A stretch of 64,000 bases of DNA from Adineta steineri (taxonomy: Eukaryota; Rotifera; Eurotatoria; Adinetida; Adinetidae). The stretch's first letter is position 1. Every line of letters begins with the position of its first letter. This document shows, piece by piece, positions 23,565 through 37,243 of the stretch. The stretch spans positions 372,001-436,000 of the forward strand of contig CAJNOI010000032.1 in the NCBI GenBank assembly GCA_905250115.1, given 5' to 3'. A program made the translations under genes and the position numbers. The notes beneath the pieces are model-generated. The model worked only from the letters and a program-made list of their open reading frames with translations, was not told the DNA's origin and ran no database searches.

Positions 23565-24944
23565 ATGGAAGTACGTCGTCGTAGTCAACGAATGGCTAAA
23601 GTTTTAGTTGAAGCTGTAACAAAAAAAAGTCCGATTAAAATTGAAAAACAAGAACCATGTGAAGAAAAACTTTCAATATTAAAACATGCTGCACAACTTC
23701 TTCGTTCTACTGGCATGAAAATTGGTTATCCATGTTTAAATACAAGTCTTTGTACACCAAGTCATATATTTCGTTTAGCTAATTATACCGATGAAAAATG
23801 TCTTGAAGTAACAAAACAAAATTTAACATGCCTTCAAAAAATTCTCGAATATAATATTCAACATGGTTTCTATTTTTTTCGTATTTCATCTCAAACTGTA
23901 CCATTTGCTAGTCATTCAATATGTACAACTGATTGGATAAAACATTTTTCATTAACTTTACGTAATATGGGACAATATATAAAAGATAATGATTGTCGTA
24001 TTAGTATGCATCCAGATCAATTTTGTTTAATTAATGCTAAAGATGAAAATATTATAAATCGAAGTATTGCTGAATTAGATTATCATTGTCGATTATTAGA
24101 TGAAATGGATTTAGATTCAACTGCAAAAATACAAATTCATGTGGGAGGTTTATATGGTGATAAACAGGTTAGTATAGATAAATTCAAGGGGAAAAAAGCG
24201 GATCCTCATAGATTCTTATGAATGTTAGGATCCATAGGATCTCTCAGGATTCAAAAAATTCGGAGGATCCGCTTTTTCCCCCTTGGATAAATTCAATACA
24301 ATGAAAATGTCTGATTTTCATTTTAGGCATCAATGGATCGTTTTATTGATAAATATAAAACTAAATTAAATGATGCAATTCGTCGACGTCTTGTTATTGA
24401 AAATGATGATCGATTATTTTCTGTTCAAGACTGTCTTTATATTCATGAACATACACAAATACCCATTCTTTTTGATAATCTTCATCATGCTTGTTTAAAT
24501 AATGGTGAAACAATGATGGAAGCTATGAAACAATGTTTTGCTACATGGCCAAATGGTCATCGTCCTATGATAGATTATGCTACACAACAAACTGGAAAAC
24601 GTGTTGGTGCTCATGCTGATCATATTGATGAAAAACATTTTGAATTATTTACAAAAGAAACACGTGATCTTCAATTTGATATTATGTTAGAAATAAAAGA
24701 TAAAGAACAAAGTGCTATTATAGCAGTACCGTATGCTGCACGAGAACGTGTTCAAGATCAATCACTTGATATTGAACCAGCAAATTATCGATATATTTAT
24801 GAAAATGCACAACGTTTACAAATGGAAGTCAATGAACGAAAACGCGCACGAGAAGAAAAGAAAAAATCTAGAAAAGCAATCAATGAAGATGACGAAGGTT
24901 GTAAACCCAAACCAGCAAAGAAACAAAAATTGAAAAAAAATTAA
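23565..24944 (+). CDS. UVDE: UV-damage endonuclease (UVDE/UvsE family)
   Basis: Two exons (23565-24167, 24327-24944) join to 406 residues. The TIM-barrel family core is plain: MKIGYPCLN near residue 52, FYFFRISSQTVPFASH near 103, SMHPDQF with His149, IQIHVGGLYGDK with His192, LVIENDDRLFS with Glu226, PILFDNLHH with Asp251 and His254/255, then GKRVGAHADHID. These His, Asp and Glu residues match the metal-binding positions of UvsE/Uve1 enzymes, which nick DNA 5' of pyrimidine dimers and other lesions to start light-independent repair. The C-terminus is Lys/Arg-rich (KPKPAKKQKLKKN), a likely nuclear localisation signal. The family is known mainly from fungi and bacteria, so acquisition by transfer is likely. 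Introns, AT-rich codon use and eukaryotic flanks show it is resident, not contamination. Confidence 0.94.
24188..24285. mobile_element. 98-bp palindromic element inside the UVDE intron
   Basis: The segment begins GGGGAAAAAAGCGGATCC and ends GGATCCGCTTTTTCCCCC followed by TTG, giving inverted repeats of about 20 bp with one mismatch. Both sides carry the same 10-11 bp, GATAAATTCAA (24177-24187 and 24286-24296), as expected for a target-site duplication. Removing the element and one duplicate leaves a 50-nt intron, the usual size here. No coding capacity. The element class is unknown. Confidence 0.8.
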
Positions 24945-26857
24945 ATAATATTTTATTCCGATGAAGTTTTTTTTTGTTATGTAAATATCTTTGTTAGTCT
25001 TGTTCAAATGTGATCATGTTTTCTTGGCAAATTTCATGTTACATTTATTCTTTTGTATGTGAAACTAACTCTTCGATTAGGATTATTATATTCTCGCTCA
25101 AATAAATAAATAAAATTCCAATGATATTCTTCTGATTTATTATCATAAAAGGTAACATATCAAGTAAAATAATGAGTGATAGAGTTATTTCGAACTGCAT
25201 TTATAAATTAGCTAGAAAGTAAGAACATTATAAATATTTTATTTCTTTATGTCTTTTGAGACTTATTGTAATAGTGATCATTAGCTTTTATATGTCATAC
25301 TCTTTCATCTTATTGTGCTGTCTAAAAATCCATTGATTTAACCTTTCCTTTTCTCGTTTACTATTTCTACAATTAATGAATACTTGGGATTTTTTTCCTA
25401 TTAAAGGTATAGTTTACCATTCGATCACTATACCTGTCCTTTTATTTCTTTTTCTTTTCTTTTCTCATTAATTTTCAAGCAATTTTCTTCAATCGCATCT
25501 AATCTACATTTCGTGTCTTCTTCTTCTCTTATTCTACTTCCCAGTGCCAATCATCATCATCATTTCATATGAGAGTTAGCCCTTATGAGTATGTGGGCAT
25601 ATGTTGATGGCATGTCATGTTCTTCTGGCAGGATGTCACCTCCCGGGCTTGCATATTTAACAAAATTGACAATATGGTACCATTGAGAAGAAAGAGAGAG
25701 AGAGAGAGAAGAGAAAATCTACCTGATTTATTGATGTTGAAATGATCCGGGTACTGATGACATTTTTTCTCTTGTCTTTTCCTTTTACTTTCGATACATT
25801 AACATTGAGCATTCATGAAAGTAGTATAGACAAGTGAATCGAACTAGGAAGGAGAAGAAGAAAGAGAAGAAGAAGAAGAAGAAAAAAGAGGGAGGAGTAG
25901 ACATACACATACACGCATAAAACTGATCATAAATCAGGTGCATACTCTCTCAATAAGTCGCCCCCAAGGAAGAAGAAAGATGATGACGGCCTGGAAAAGA
26001 ATTATTATGATCTCCACGACAGAATTGATTAGATCAGTAAGGTAAGATCGTCATTGTCGTTTTGCTTTTACCTTGAGTACATCAATGCACGCATATACAT
26101 ATATATTCTTGGAGGGGCAAAAAAAAAAGAAATGACAATTTGCCACATATATGTGTATCGATTTATTTCTGCTTTTATGGTCTGCAAATCAATCGCTTTG
26201 TGATCGATTCGATTTAGTATCAGTTAGATTGATTGAAAACTTTGAAGCAGTATCGAATATACACATATTTGTGATTGTACGTACTATCGTCTGTACCTTT
26301 TCTTGTTCTTCTTCTCCTTCTTCTCGCATTTATTTTGCTGTTTCTTTCTGTTTCTTTGTCGACGTGTTGTATGTCGAGTTGGCTGGCAATCGATCATAAA
26401 CAGCCATTTCCAATAAAGTCGTCATTATATGCGTATGTGTGTGCACATGCTTGCGCGATCACTCGCCAAGCCGTGACTTTGTCGTCGAGTCGATAACAAC
26501 ATGATCGGAACAAACATTCGAAGCAAAAAAAAAAGAAGCAGGATAAAAAGAACGTGAGAGTGAAAGAGAAATTTTACTACCATCGTTTATCAGTTTGCCC
26601 ATTTACTTACTTGTCCGTACACAGACAAAGGCAAGTAAAACAATCAGAACCATATATATATATATATTGGCAGATGCAGGTGAGTGCATACACCTCGCTA
26701 CCAAAGCACACAAACACACGTTTCAGATTGATGGTTATGTCCTAGGACAAATTCTTGAACACATATTATATCTATCAAAATTTTATTTGTAGATTTATAA
26801 AAATTCCTATTAATCTTATTAAAAAATTTAATTTAATTAAAATTTTTTAGATGAAGA
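24945..26857. other. Intergenic region upstream of PALS1
   Basis: Contains GA-rich tracts (25690-25715, 25850-25895), a TA microsatellite near 26655 and C/T-rich stretches. There is no recognisable gene. It probably includes promoter and untranslated exons of the downstream gene. Confidence 0.4.
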
Positions 26858-26917
26858 ATGACATCGACTAGTAAAAATATTGAACATTGGACTTCATTTG
26901 ATTTGAAATCAATTCAG
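26858..26917 (+). CDS. Candidate alternative first coding exon of PALS1
   Basis: An acceptor-like AATTTTTTAG at 26850 is followed by an ATG opening 20 codons (MTSTSKNIEHWTSFDLKSIQ) up to a good donor, CAG|GTAAAG. The exon ends in phase 0, which matches the PALS1 exon that begins at 31423 but not the one at 31121. It could therefore give a shorter isoform by skipping the two upstream coding exons. It might instead belong to another transcript crossing the assembly gap. No homology is seen in the 20 residues. Confidence 0.35.
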
Positions 26918-29900
26918 GTAAAGTGTTCTCTCTCTCCTATCTATACAGTTGATTTCTTCTTTCTTTTTTTTTTTGTTTGTTGACATGACACATCAAACTA
27001 TTATCTTTACCTTTCTTGTTCTTCTACTTCTTTCTTTGTCAAGTGTTTCTCTATCTATCTTTTCGAGTTAGATTTGTTGATCAATTCAGTAGAGAGAACA
27101 AAAAGAAAACGAATAAATGAAGTGATCAAATGATTGTGTAATAAACAATTTAACAAAGCTTAAAATATTTATCAACATAGAAGTTTAATACGAGTGTATG
27201 TATATTTGTTTATGTTTATTCTTAAAACTATTGTGTATATGTGTGTGTGTGAGAATGACCTTTTTGATTATGATATTTTTGCTTATCAAATGATCAGCAC
27301 GGTTACTAAATAACCAAGTTGTCCACCTTACTTTTTTTGTGTGGAAGAAAGAGAGGTCGTCGACCTTCTTCTTTTTTTTTCTTTTACATTGAGTACAAGA
27401 ACTAATCATGTAATCGTCACTGTTGACGCTCGCTCTCTAGTTATATGTCGCATAATGATAATAGATCGAGTCTAACCCATAACGATCGCTCGCCAAGAGT
27501 ATCCTTTTTCCTATGTCTTTGCCTATCGTTCGTCTCCTTTGTTTTGTTGTTCTTCTATATTATTACTGTTCGCCTTTGATTAGGATATTCTTGCGCCTCC
27601 ATCGCATCTCTCTCTCTCTCTCTCTCTCTGTTAATACTACTTATTATGTTTGTCGATGATGATACAGATAGAGATATCGCCTTCTCGGTATCACGACAAC
27701 GACAATTTCCGGTAATAGTTCGGTGTTGGTGTCTCAATCGATTCTGTAAGTGTATATATAAATGTATTATATATATGTATATGTATATACATATATATAA
27801 AGTGAAGTATTAAAAATAAGAAATACACGTGATGGAATTCGATAAATAAGTTTGAGTGATTGATGTATGGTATAGAGTGATAAAGTCGAGTCGATAGATT
27901 ATGTGCAGTTATGTTTTACTATATGAAAGAAATAAAAAATAAGGAGAAATTTCATCGATGATCGCTTTTACAGATGCAAAATTGCCCATCCTTTTTTATC
28001 CGCACTTACATACATGTGATAAATAGCCTGAATAGATGATCGACATCAGTGAATGAATACGTGTATGTGTTGGTATGTATTTCGAAATTAGACACAAAAA
28101 AAAAGAAAGAAAAGAAAAGAAAAGAAAAACGAAGAAATCGTATATTGTATAAATGTATATGTATATAAGTTAGCAATGATTGATTTNNNNNNNNNNNNNN
28201 NNNNNNNNNNNNNNNNNNNNNNNNNNNNNNNNNNNNNNNNNNNNNNNNNNNNNNNNNNNNNNNNNNNNNNNNNNNNNNNNNNNNNNTCTTTTATTTATTT
28301 AAATTGCTTCAGTAAATTTAACAAACGTTATTAGAACCTAGAAAATGTAAAGAATAAATTGCGTCAAAAAAAAATTATTCAAGTAAAAAAAACAAGTATT
28401 GCTAATACTCAAAAGATTATTTTTCCTAAAATCATAATGTAAACTGTTTTGTATTTAAAAGTAAGACATAATTTCATTTAATTCAGTAACTATGTAATCT
28501 ATTCGTAGATCTTCTATCATGCTGATAATTTACATTAATGTTAATGTAAAAACATTCGAGAGTAAATCCTTTTTTAATATAAGACTGTTCATATTTATTT
28601 ATATTCAAAAATTATTTTAAAATAATGAAGATTTTATATTTTTTGTCTTGAAACTTATAATGATACATAAATACAAATATATGATTATGATTATAGACAA
28701 AAGAAAACGAGACTTGGGCAAAGTACTAATAGGCGGCACCCACCTAGAATTTTCAATTCGCCCACTCACAAAAAGAAACCTGGATAAAACACTGTTCACG
28801 TGTATGATCGATTCTATTTTTTATTTGTACATTTTAACACTTTTACTATAACATTCTCCTGTGCAATAATTTATTATTCATCTATAGATGATAATTGGAA
28901 ACATGTGCATGCATGTCTAATACAATTGTCATACATTCTACAGTCCACTATACTAATTTATACCGCTGACTAAAGAACTACAATTGAATAATGTACATAT
29001 TTAGCCATATAAAGAATGACAGTATGATGAGAAGCTAATTCTACGATGTATGCTAATAATTAATATTATTCTCATCTAGACATTGTGAAGATGAACAATA
29101 TGTTTCAAACATTTTATTTTATCCACAAATTGCTGTTATAAAAATATGTAAAATCAACTGTTTCAAATGATTATCCAAGCGTATTTATTTCTCAACATGT
29201 AGGTAGACAACTCAATTTCGATATTTCATAATCAAATCGTTCAATTTTTAAAAAACTAATTAAACAATAATTTCAACCGTTGAAACGGATTCTAATCATA
29301 TTTTCTTCTTTATACAGCATAGTTAAGTCTAGACTAATTTTTTCAATCATCATATATATTCCTTGCTTGTGAATAAAATATTAATATTCCTGACATTTCT
29401 CACTTGTTAAAAGATAAAAGCATGTAAATGTTCATTATAACAACTCTCTTTGTTCAATTAAATGGCTATTAAATTAAATTGTCTCTTTTTTTTGTAATAC
29501 AAATAAAGGTGTTAATATCAAGAATTGACTGATCTACAATGAGTATGTCAATTGATCTTCTTCTTTCATCAAGTATTGAATAGAAGAAGAAAAAAAGAAA
29601 GAAATCTTTAAGTAATTGAATTTTAACAACTTTTCTATTACTTATATTCAAGTAGTCAATGACAATGAACAATGTCATAAAGATTACGGAATAAAATTGA
29701 ATAGATATGGAAACGCATGGTTTATCTTCTTATATAGAAAGAAAGAAAGAAAAAAAATAAGATTAATGTTACTTCAATAGACAAAAAATCTCATTATTAA
29801 CTTATAGAAATATGCCAACCGTATGAATTCAATAAAATGTCAACTTGCATATAATAGTTACTTAAGAATCCTAATAGATCGTTTTTGGTGATGTAATAGT

Positions 29901-30932
29901 TCATCACAAGAGTAATATTTTTATTGTAAAACTCTTTATTAACGAAAAATCTTTCAAGTGTTAGTACCAAAACGTATCTTAACTTTTATCGATTCATAAT
30001 GAGTATTATTATTTAGTATTGCTTCTGTATGTGTATATATAAATCGCTTCAACATTGCACTTAAGAGTCTTTTTTTTCGGTCACCTCTTCATAAGACAAA
30101 AAAAAGAGGATATGCTTTTATGCTCGAGGCATTCATATATATATATACAGTCGAAAGGACAGAAAAACAAACTATATTCCCTATCGTGTTCATATATGTG
30201 TGTATTCTGCATTTAAAATGGAGGGATATCGGCGAGAAAAGGTAAGGAAAATATATAATGTAAAGAAATGAAAACGACGACATTAACGTTAGGACGAATG
30301 ATACTCGTTTGTTTTTCTTTCTTTTCATCATGATTCACACAATCGTCTATGTTCAGTCATTTCATAAGAGAAAAAGACGAAAAAAAAAAGAAAGAAAAAG
30401 GTTGACACTTTCTCTTCAGTTGGTGAAGGTAAGTAACAATAATTATAGTAGTTCAGGTTGATGATATATTCAAACTAGACGATAGTGACCGACGTTGTAC
30501 ATGAGATTAAAAGAGACAAGACAGACGACATTAGTTCAATTATTGAAAGCTAACATTATTATTTACATCTGGCTTAGACTGCTTCTGATATTGTACATGT
30601 CTATCTAATTTTTTTTACGATCCAACTCTCATATATCTTTATTCATTCACATATAGTTACAATTGCGAAGATATGTATGTACGAAAATTTTCCTTTTTTT
30701 TCTATCTTTAGCTATCGTTTGCATTTTCGCGTTAGAGAGAGAGAGGAAATAAAACAACAAAGAAAGAAATACGAGCTTGTATTTAACTATGTCTTAACAT
30801 ATTCTTTGTTCAATAGTGGGAGTATAAGCACGCGTTCATAGCTCATTACGTGAAAAAAGAAAATTCAACCTTGATCTTTGATGTAGGATTGCAAGTAAAG
30901 TTTGTCACAAAATGAACATTTGATCACAAAAA
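26918..30932. other. Long intron or intergenic region with assembly gap
   Basis: About 4 kb, AT-rich, with a long CT tract near 27607, TA repeats near 27760 and 30135, and a 100-N gap at 28187-28286. A short uORF (ATG AAC ATT TGA) precedes the PALS1 start at 30933. I recognise no gene. Confidence 0.4.
28187..28286. other. Assembly gap (100 N)
   Basis: Exactly 100 unknown bases, the usual placeholder for a gap of unknown size. Real sequence of any length may be missing here. Confidence 0.99.
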
Positions 30933-33900
30933 ATGGTTGCTATAGCCGATAAGATTAATGGTAGTCGTGCCAGTAATGTAGGTGGTTGTACCAGTAAAAT
31001 AAAACCAGAACAAAATCATCAAACAGCACGAATTATTCAATGGTTAGGTGGAGAACGAGCAGGTACGTGTATAAAACAGAACGAATATATTTATATATAA
31101 CAAAGAAATATTGATTTTAGTTGATGTTCCTGCTGAATTTGATGTATTATCTCCAGTTAAAGAAGATTTCGTTGATCATCACATAGTTGCATCAAAGGTG
31201 GAATGTATTGAATTACTTCGACTTAAACCACTCGTAAGTCATATCCTTCGAAACATTTTTTCGCTTTATTCATTAGTCAATACAAGGTTTTCGTCTCACT
31301 ATTAAAAAGCTAAATTTCTCCCATTTACTTCTTGTCAATATAAAAATCTTCGACTCATTGTCTTTTTCTCTCGTTTCTGTCTCCTCCTTTTCTCTTATTA
31401 TATGTATGTATATTATTCCTAGAATAAACAAGTAACTACTACTACATTTGAACGAGGCTCTTTACTTCGTCAAAGTAGTCGTCGTGGTAGTAGTCATCTA
31501 AGTCGATCATCTCCCGATGCACAAACATCTGATGAAGCTTACTATACTCTATCAATTCATCGTAATGATATTCAAAAGAAACAAATTAATAAAGACAATA
31601 ATTTAATACGTAAAGGTTCAACTAGTGGAAGTAATAGTAGTTTATCAACAAGTGCACATCATTGTGCATTATCACCAACTTTATCAATATCAATTGATGA
31701 TATTTATACAACATTAGATTGTACACAAACAATATTAAATATGGAAGACAATCATATTCAAGAAGATATTGGTCGTTTACGTGAAATAGCACAACAAGGT
31801 GCATTACAACAAAGTCTTCATTTATTACCAATAATTACGAAAGCAAGTGGTTGTTCAATGGATTTATTTCATGAAATAATGATTAATAATGATGATAATG
31901 GTGAACGAGATTTTAAACAAATGGTTGAAGAATTTATTCAATTAATTGAAAAAAAATTAACTGATGCAGAATTTCAAATGTTCGATGGAACGTATGTATT
32001 CATATCTTTGATCTATTTTTGCTTCTACTAATGAGGTTAATTGTCAATGTGTATAGACAAGAATAATATTTGATCGCTAAGTCTATGATTGATAGTTAAG
32101 TATAGATTCTGAAATTAGGTTACCTTAATCCCGATGAAAGAATTCATGTAAAACTAAATATTTTCTTTTTTAGTACAACAAGAGCATCATCTCCATCATT
32201 ATTCGATATGCTTAATGATTTAAAAACATGTTTAACATTATTACGTCGTTCAGAAATGCAAAGTCTATTAAATGTATTTGATAATATTCTTAAATTACGT
32301 CTTTATCCACCTGCATTACCTGATAATGACGAACAACTAAATCCTACAAATGAAAATATTCAAAATAAATTAAATAATTCCGAAACAACTGAAGAATTAT
32401 TAAAATTATCTCAATATGCAATTGATGAATTAAAAATCGTTAAAATTGAAAAAAATCATGAACCATTAGGTTTAACAATATCACGTACAGATTCCGGTAT
32501 TATACAAATCGCTCGAATTGTTATTGGTGGTATTGCAGCAAATACCGAACTTTTTCAAATTAATGATCGTATACTTGAAATCAATGATGAACCATTAACA
32601 GGTCGTTCACTTGATTATGTTTGTTCATTAATGTCAAATACAACTGGTTTAATTAAATTTCTTCTTGCTCCACCATTATATTCAATATCAATTCATAATA
32701 ATTTTATATCTTATCAAACATTTTATGTTCGAGCTTTATATGCCTATGATCCTTATAATGATCCATTATTACCATGTAAAGAACTTGGGTTAATGTTTCA
32801 ACGTGGAGATATTTTACGTATTGTTGCACGTGATGAAAATATTATTAAAAATAATGATATATATGTTAGTTGGTGGCAAGCATATCGTGAGAATTCAACA
32901 GAAACAGATACAGATCCATGTCTAGCAGGACTTATACCATCAGATTGTTTACAACAAAAACGTGCTGCGTTAATTAAAGCTGTTAGTGATGATACAGAAT
33001 CACTTTCATCATCATCTTCATCATTATTTTGTCCGAAAAATCGTAAAAAGAAGAAACGAAATGAACTTTGTTTACCATGTGTACCAAAAAAGGAACGAAA
33101 AATTTTACATCCTGTTTATAATAATGCATCATTTTTACGTGAAATTGATGATGCAGAAACACCAAATATTCGTACATCGATAAATCATTTTTCATTAACT
33201 GATACTAGACAATTCGATGAAGAACAACCATCAACATCATCACCACCACCAACACAAACAACAACGGCATTGACAAATAATAATAATAAAACTATGACAA
33301 TTGATTCTTCTATGAATAATAATAATACATTTCGTTTTTATGAACCTGTCTTTCGTCTTGATCTTTCAACACAACAAACAACAAGGCCAATTATTTTATT
33401 GGGTAAGTAAAAGAGAGTATATCAGCATTAGGAAATAAATCTATATATGTATATTTTAGGAGCTCCAAATGTTGGTCGACATGAATTACGTCGTCGTCTT
33501 CTTCAAACAGACCCAAATCTATTCGATGTTGCCATTCCACATACAACACGTGCTCGTCGTCTTCATGAAATAGCTGATATTGATTATCATTTTGTATCCG
33601 AACCTGATTTTCTAGCTAAAGTAGCTCGTCATTCATTTGTTGAATTTGGTCAATATGATCGTGATTTATATGGTACATCAATAGAAGATATACGATCTGT
33701 TGTATCTACAAAACGAAAAATTTGTATATTAAATTTAAATCCAGATGCAATACGAACATTTTATAAAACAGATCTTTATCCATTTATAATCTGTATTGCA
33801 GCACCATCATTTGAACGTTTAAAACGTTTAGAACTTGATCGTCGAGATCATCTAACAGATAATGATTATCGTGAAATCATACGACAAAGTCGATCTATTG

Positions 33901-34040
33901 AAAGACATCATTATTTATTATTTGATTACATTTTAATAAATAATGATCTTGAACGAACATATACTGAATTACGCGAATTAATCGTACGTATACAAAATGA
34001 TGATCAACAGTGGGTACGAGCATGTTATCGACGAACATAA
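30933..34040 (+). CDS. PALS1: PALS1/MPP5 (Stardust) cell-polarity MAGUK
   Basis: Five exons (30933-31062, 31121-31233, 31423-31991, 32174-33402, 33460-34040) join to 873 residues. Order of modules: a Ser-rich N-terminal region with VDVPAEFDVLSP; an L27-like helical region; a PDZ domain (IVKIEKNHEPLGLTISRTDS, then GGIAANTELFQINDRILEIN); an SH3 domain (VRALYAYDPYNDPLLPCKEL, then WWQAYREN); a basic hook (KNRKKKKRNELCLPCVPKKE); and a guanylate-kinase-like domain (RPIILLGAPNVGRHELRRRL, PHTTRARRLHEIADIDYHFV, FGQYDRDLYGTSI). The kinase P-loop lacks the GKS/T lysine, as in other MAGUKs, so it binds partners rather than GMP/ATP. PALS1 links Crumbs to PATJ and LIN7 at apical junctions. It is longer than the 675-residue human protein because of low-complexity inserts. 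Confidence 0.92.
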
Positions 34041-37000
34041 TTTGCTTATTTTTTTGTCTTTTTGTTTTTTTTCTTTTGTTATTGTTTGTTATATTATTTC
34101 AACAATGAAATTAATTTCTTTAATTAAGTGTGTGCAGTTAATTTGTATATATATATACACGGGATTTTCTTTTGTTTTCTTTTTTTTTGTCTTTGATAAA
34201 AGGAGAATATAAAATACATTCGGTTTGCATCGAGATATAATTAAATAATTTCTTTACTGGACATTTGAATATAATTCTGCGTAAAAACATAGCAAACATT
34301 TGATCATATTTGTATATATATGCCATATTTAAAATTGTATTACATTGTTTATTTAAGAAAAAATTTTTACATACTTATTGAAGAAATTAGGCGGAGAAAA
34401 AATGTAAAAGAATGCCATGATTTTTTAGATAAGTTAATAGAGTAATATAAAATGTATATATCAGTAAAGCAGAGAGATTGTGCTTATCGAAAAAATAAAG
34501 AGAGAGATCAAACAGACACACGTAGCTATAATGATTTAGATTGTTTGATAATACTTATTCTATTGTACAAATCTATTCTATAATCCAAGTGGAACAATAG
34601 CTCAATCGTTTATACAATAACATCGTTATCATAATGATGATTACGCCATTCATTGTTCGACATATTGAATATAGGTCGATGCATATTTTATGTTCTATTG
34701 ATAACAAAATTATATCTATCATATAAGTTAAATAATCATAAAATGACTCTATTAGGAATAACTTCTGCTTGATTATCACCTTAGAACTTGACAATTGAGA
34801 AATACTACTTGTATCATATATTTTTGACAATAGGAAATTAAGTTCGCACTCTTTACTTTCATATACTTGAACTAATATTTCAATTGTCACTATTATTCTT
34901 TGTTTTGTTCTGCAAGAATTTCAATCAATGATCAAACAATTTTACACATTGTCATAAGTTTTATTTAAACCGATTTCTTTCTTCATGGAAAAATTTTTTC
35001 TTTTAAGTCGATTTACTTGTTTTATCAAATTGTTGTGAAAAAAATATCAATAGGCTTTTTTTTCCTAAATCATAAATCAATATACAAGCATAACATCAAA
35101 AGATCATATAATATTGAGAATTTCTTTTTTTTAGTTGCGTATATATTATGATCAATACTCTAAGTGTGACTTATAGAATAGTAATCATTAATAAATAAAG
35201 TATATTAAAATAATCTTATATTGTTTTCAATATTAAACATCGTCTATTGAAATGAACAATTGATCGATTAAAAATGCACATATAAAATTTTTTATGTTTA
35301 TTCAAAATGTAATACTTTCTTCATTAAATGAATTCTTCTAGACATAAATAAAATCGAAAAGAAACGAAACATCTCCAAAATTCATTCTATAGTATATAAT
35401 TCAGTATATAAAAAAAGACAAACTTTTGTTGCTCGTTCTCTTTATCCTATCATTCATCTATCATTATCATTTGACCTCGCACAATCCTATTGTCAATTTT
35501 CCAGTCAATCCTATCAATACATAAAATAGCTTTTTCCTCATGTACATATTGATGCCGTTACTCATATGGACATCTCATCATATTCAATGACATTAGTACA
35601 CATGTTCCAATGAACATGAATATGATGAATGAATAACGAATAGAGGTCATTACATATATGTACTTTACTTTTTTTTTCTTGTATTTAAATAAATGGTATG
35701 ATTTTATATATACATATACACGTAGTTTGTCTGTTGATCAATGAGTCCATTATACAATTGTATATTTCTGTCCTTGAAATCATTCTCATATACAAATAGA
35801 TATAAAAGAAAAAGAAATCCGAGCTAAGCACACAGGCTTAGATTAGGCTCATGACAAATTTTTTCTTTTTCTTCTATTGATTCGACTATGAACGTACACA
35901 ACGAGGTTTCACATTTGTATATTCTATTGAAATAGATGGATATTCAATTGAAAATTGTTCATTCAGTATACAATTTCACACTCACTCATTCTTCTTTTTC
36001 TTTATCCTCAATAAATCTCTACTGTCCTATTTTCTCTGATCAATACATAACTCTATATTCAGAACTTCAAACGAATACACACAAAAAAAATAAAATAAAC
36101 GTATAGATAGACAGTCAGACCAGCCTCCATTCAATATAAATGATTATTATTATGTTGGCGTTATATAATATTTCTTTATCAGACCTCCTCTCTATTGTTA
36201 TTGGTACCACCCTATTATAGAATGCTATCAATCTTGACATGTATGCATGTATATGTGCTGTTTTTATGTATGAATCAACATGTTTCTTCTCGCTTTGTAA
36301 TATACATAACGAAAATTTGAACTTCTCCTAAGCATGCTTATCCGATTTGACACATCGTTAGGTGAATGTCAAGAAGTATGTAAGAATTTCAACTGAAGAA
36401 TACTCTCCCACACACACACATTGTTCATCAATTCTTAGTTCATCGAAAACACTCTTGAACATAAACACTTTACACAGTAGGTGACAAGATGTCATAATGA
36501 ATAAAATCATAGCTATTCAATAGAATTATTCAAAACAAAAAACTAATTTTATATGTAACTCGAGTAGTTGTCATCTCGTTTTTTTTATTTTAAATATAAA
36601 ATTCTTCTCTTTTGATATCTAATACATATAGAGAAGCTGCTGAATAATTATTTCTTTTCGAAGCTTTCTCATGCGTATAATTGACACCTTTCTCTTTGAA
36701 CCATTTCAATAATAATAATAACGGAAAAGGAAAGTGAGTATGTGTGTGTGTATACACCTGAACAATGTCCGTCGTCATCCACATCGTATATATGTTCAAT
36801 ATTTGATCAAAAGAGTGACATACACTTTCTCTTGTTTTGGTCATATTTTTCTTGGCTTGCTTTCAAAAATTTCTTTTTCTCCTTCTCTTTCTTTCTCTCT
36901 CTCTCTCTCTCTGTCTTTCTCTTTCGCTATTCTTTTCTTTCGTAAATGCATTCGTGCGCATACCAGTATTGAACACATATCGTTGATTCGAAGGTAAGAA

Positions 37001-37243
37001 CATAGAGGAGAAGAAAAAGAAAAAACGTTGAGCATCGACGGTCAACCGATGTTAACCTTTGCCTACGGATGAGTCGTTCTGTTCTCCGATCAAATGCACG
37101 GGTGATATATCGAATGCATGTATGTTGATTTAGTTGTAGTAGTCAGTATGAAAGTTTGCCAAAAAAAAAAGGAGAAAAGAAATGATTACTCTTTATCTTC
37201 TTTTAGATCTTCTTTTTTGTCTCTTAATTATAATGTTCATCAG
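34041..37243. other. Intergenic region between PALS1 and USP53/54-like gene
   Basis: About 3.2 kb, AT-rich, with a CT tract at 36895-36912 and TA runs. I searched it for exons of an N-terminal ubiquitin-protease half (a Cys box) and saw none. The last few hundred bases probably hold the promoter of the next gene. Confidence 0.45.

Noticed and set aside
28617-28799. 60-codon minus-strand frame in a slightly GC-richer patch
   Set aside because: No family signal. It may be an old repeat, but no terminal structure is visible.
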